Of a stretch of DNA of 7,209 bases, positions 5,876 through 7,209 are shown piece after piece (position 1 is the first letter of the stretch; every line of letters starts with the position of its first letter). A model generated the notes under the pieces. It saw only the letters and a list, made by a program, of their open reading frames with translations. It was not told the origin of the DNA and searched no databases. The DNA is from Dehalococcoidales bacterium (GTDB lineage Bacteria; Chloroflexota; Dehalococcoidia; Dehalococcoidales; UBA2162). The stretch is taken from assembly GCA_020354275.1 (NCBI GenBank), contig CP070645.1, positions 492,122 through 499,330 on the forward strand, written 5' to 3'. The translations under genes and the position numbers were made by a program.

Positions 5876-6214
5876 ATGGACACATCATCTCTAACCGAAG
5901 TCAAACCAAACCCTGACATCCCGGTTCTTTCCCCCGGTGACACGGTAAAGGTCAGCACCAAGGTTGTCGAGGGGGACAAAGAGCGCACCCAGGTATTCCA
6001 GGGAGTAGTAATAAAGGTAAGAAACAGCGGAGCCGGCTCCAGCTTTACCGTCAGGCGTGTTACCTATGGCGTGGGTGTAGAGCGTACCTTTCCACTGTAT
6101 TCACCGCGCGTGGAAAAGGTGGAAATAGTACGGCACGGGAAGACACGCCGGGCCAAACTCTACTACCTGCGCGGGCGCAGCGCCAAGGCGTCCCGTATAA
6201 AGGAAAAGAGATAG
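5876..6214 (+). CDS. rplS: 50S ribosomal protein L19
   Basis: L19 is a large-subunit protein at the interface with the 30S subunit, contributing to an intersubunit bridge. The 112-residue product matches the family over nearly its whole length. PGDTVKVSTKV (20-30) and the TQVFQGVVIKVRNSG stretch (38-52) precede FTVRRVTYGVGVERTFPLYSP (57-77), the family signature, and GKTRRAKLYYLRGRS (88-102). The C-terminus is strongly basic (KASRIKEKR), as usual for an rRNA-binding protein. The first ten or so residues (MDTSSLTEVK) are a variable N-terminus. GGAG at 5863-5866, nine bases from the ATG, is an adequate ribosome binding site. It follows trmD by 100 bases and is probably also driven by a promoter in that gap. 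No terminator is evident between it and priA. Confidence 0.98.
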   Translation: MDTSSLTEVKPNPDIPVLSPGDTVKVSTKVVEGDKERTQVFQGVVIKVRNSGAGSSFTVRRVTYGVGVERTFPLYSPRVEKVEIVRHGKTRRAKLYYLRGRSAKASRIKEKR

Positions 6215-6333
6215 GCAAGATATAAAGCTAACCTCACCGGTGCTCAACCAGTAATCCTTGCAGTATATCGACCAGGAATGCCATACTGGGGCCCAAGGTC
6301 ATCCTAGATTAAGGTCATGTTTCTGGAGTTTGG
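6215..6333 (+). other. rplS-priA intergenic spacer
   Basis: These 119 bases have no gene or convincing terminator. Two features are visible: an eight-base direct repeat AAGGTCAT at 6295-6302 and 6311-6318, and two mutually exclusive short inverted repeats sharing one right arm (CCAGTA 6248-6253 with TACTGG 6284-6289, or CAGTAT 6261-6266 with ATACTG 6283-6288). No strong promoter is seen, so priA may be read from the rplS transcript. Confidence 0.4.
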
Positions 6334-7209
6334 ATGGGGTACGCTGAGGTTTGTGTTAACTCCCCGGTAGCAAAACAGCAGACATTCAGTTATGCTATAC
6401 CCCTTGGCATGAGTATTGACATCGGGCAAGCGGTGCTGGTCCCCTTCGGCGAGAGATTGCTGCAGGGTATCGTACTGGAACTGAGCGATTACCCGGCAGT
6501 AGAGGAAACCAGGGAAATAGCTGAGATTATCGAAACCATTCCCTTGCTCTCTCCGGCACAGATATCACTGGCCCGCTGGATAAGCCAGCACTATTTGGCC
6601 CCCCTCTTCGACGCCGTAGCCCTGATGCTACCACCCGGGTTCGAGCGCCGGACACTGACCTTTATCACCGCTCCCCCCACCCTGGATAACCCCGATTTAT
6701 CTTCTCTTCCTACGGCAGCCAGGCATGCCTTCGACCTGATGCAGAAACAGGGCAGGGTGAGTTCAAAGAACCTGGAGAAAGCACTGGGCAAGAGAAAAGC
6801 CCAGACCGCCGTATCGCAACTGCTAAAAAAGGGGCTGGCTATCAGAAGCTATGAGCTGGAGCCGGTAAAGATAAGGCCGAAAATAGAACCTTTTTTAAGC
6901 CTGGTCATCAACACCGGTCAAGCCACCTTAGAGGTAGCCGTCTTGCGTGAAAAAAGGGCTGCCAAGCAGGCGGCCCTCCTCGAATTCTTAGCCCGGCAGT
7001 CCCGTCCGGTCCCACTGAGAGAAGCCAGGGAAAAGGCTAACTGTGACAGAGCCACAATCAATGCCCTGGTCAACAAGGGGCTGGTCAAAACCGAAGCGGT
7101 AAGGATAAACCGCTCCCCATTGGCAGGGAAGGAAATAGGCACGTCGGAACCGTTAACACTTACGGCAGCCCAGCAATCAGCCTTAAGGGCAATCCAATCA
7201 GCCCTACCA
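6334..7209 (+). CDS. priA: Primosomal protein N' (replication restart helicase PriA), N-terminal part
   Basis: PriA recognises stalled or abandoned replication forks and reloads the replisome with its 3'-to-5' helicase activity. The frame is open from the ATG at 6334 to the window edge (292 codons, no stop), so it is cut off before the helicase motifs. The start YAEVCVNSPVAKQQTFSYAIP (3-23) is the PriA 3'-DNA-end-binding domain opening. It is followed by GQAVLVPFGERLLQGIVLEL (31-50) and the LARWISQHYLAPLFDAVALMLPPG stretch (79-102). Residues about 128-192 and 208-262 each look like winged-helix segments (KQxxLLxFL, LVxKGLVK). LTLTAAQQSALRAI (274-287) is the entry to the helicase core just before Walker A. 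GGAG five bases before the ATG and an in-frame stop at 6310-6312 fix the start. Walker A and the zinc-binding cysteines would lie beyond 7209. Confidence 0.93.
   Translation, partial: MGYAEVCVNSPVAKQQTFSYAIPLGMSIDIGQAVLVPFGERLLQGIVLELSDYPAVEETREIAEIIETIPLLSPAQISLARWISQHYLAPLFDAVALMLPPGFERRTLTFITAPPTLDNPDLSSLPTAARHAFDLMQKQGRVSSKNLEKALGKRKAQTAVSQLLKKGLAIRSYELEPVKIRPKIEPFLSLVINTGQATLEVAVLREKRAAKQAALLEFLARQSRPVPLREAREKANCDRATINALVNKGLVKTEAVRINRSPLAGKEIGTSEPLTLTAAQQSALRAIQSALP

Overview
The window is a compact bacterial chromosomal region of housekeeping genes arranged as two divergent transcription units around a roughly 300-base intergenic centre (about 4706-5013). Every sizeable gene belongs to a well-known family. 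I see no phage, insertion sequence, CRISPR array, tRNA or rRNA.

Left arm (minus strand, read right to left): mraZ, rsmH (mraW), ftsA, ftsZ, then a rho-independent terminator, then nrdR behind its own promoter. mraZ and rsmH overlap by four bases (ATGA). ftsA and ftsZ each have a strong AGGAGG-type ribosome binding site. This is the division and cell-wall (dcw) cluster reduced to a regulator, a 16S rRNA methyltransferase and the two cytoplasmic division proteins. The genes usually found between rsmH and ftsA (ftsL, ftsI, the mur genes, mraY, ftsW, ftsQ) are absent. nrdR encodes the repressor of ribonucleotide reductase genes.

Right arm (plus strand): trmD (tRNA m1G37 methyltransferase), rplS (ribosomal protein L19) behind what looks like its own promoter, and the first 292 codons of priA (replication-restart helicase), cut by the window edge.

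The most informative non-coding signals are two apparent autoregulatory operators. Upstream of mraZ is a run of TGG-centred direct repeats with an exact 10-base period, overlapping and following a TTGACA promoter; this is the layout expected of an MraZ operator. Upstream of nrdR, a TTGACA promoter is covered by two NrdR-box-like sites about 29 bases apart.

Organism: roughly even base composition, a dcw cluster without peptidoglycan genes, and the character of the FtsZ and MraZ proteins suggest an uncultivated or cultivated member of Dehalococcoidia (Chloroflexota), a class whose cultured members lack a peptidoglycan wall. This is an inference from gene order and general knowledge, not a database match. 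The window does not contain an evident undescribed system; its interest lies in the promoter architecture and the stripped-down division operon.
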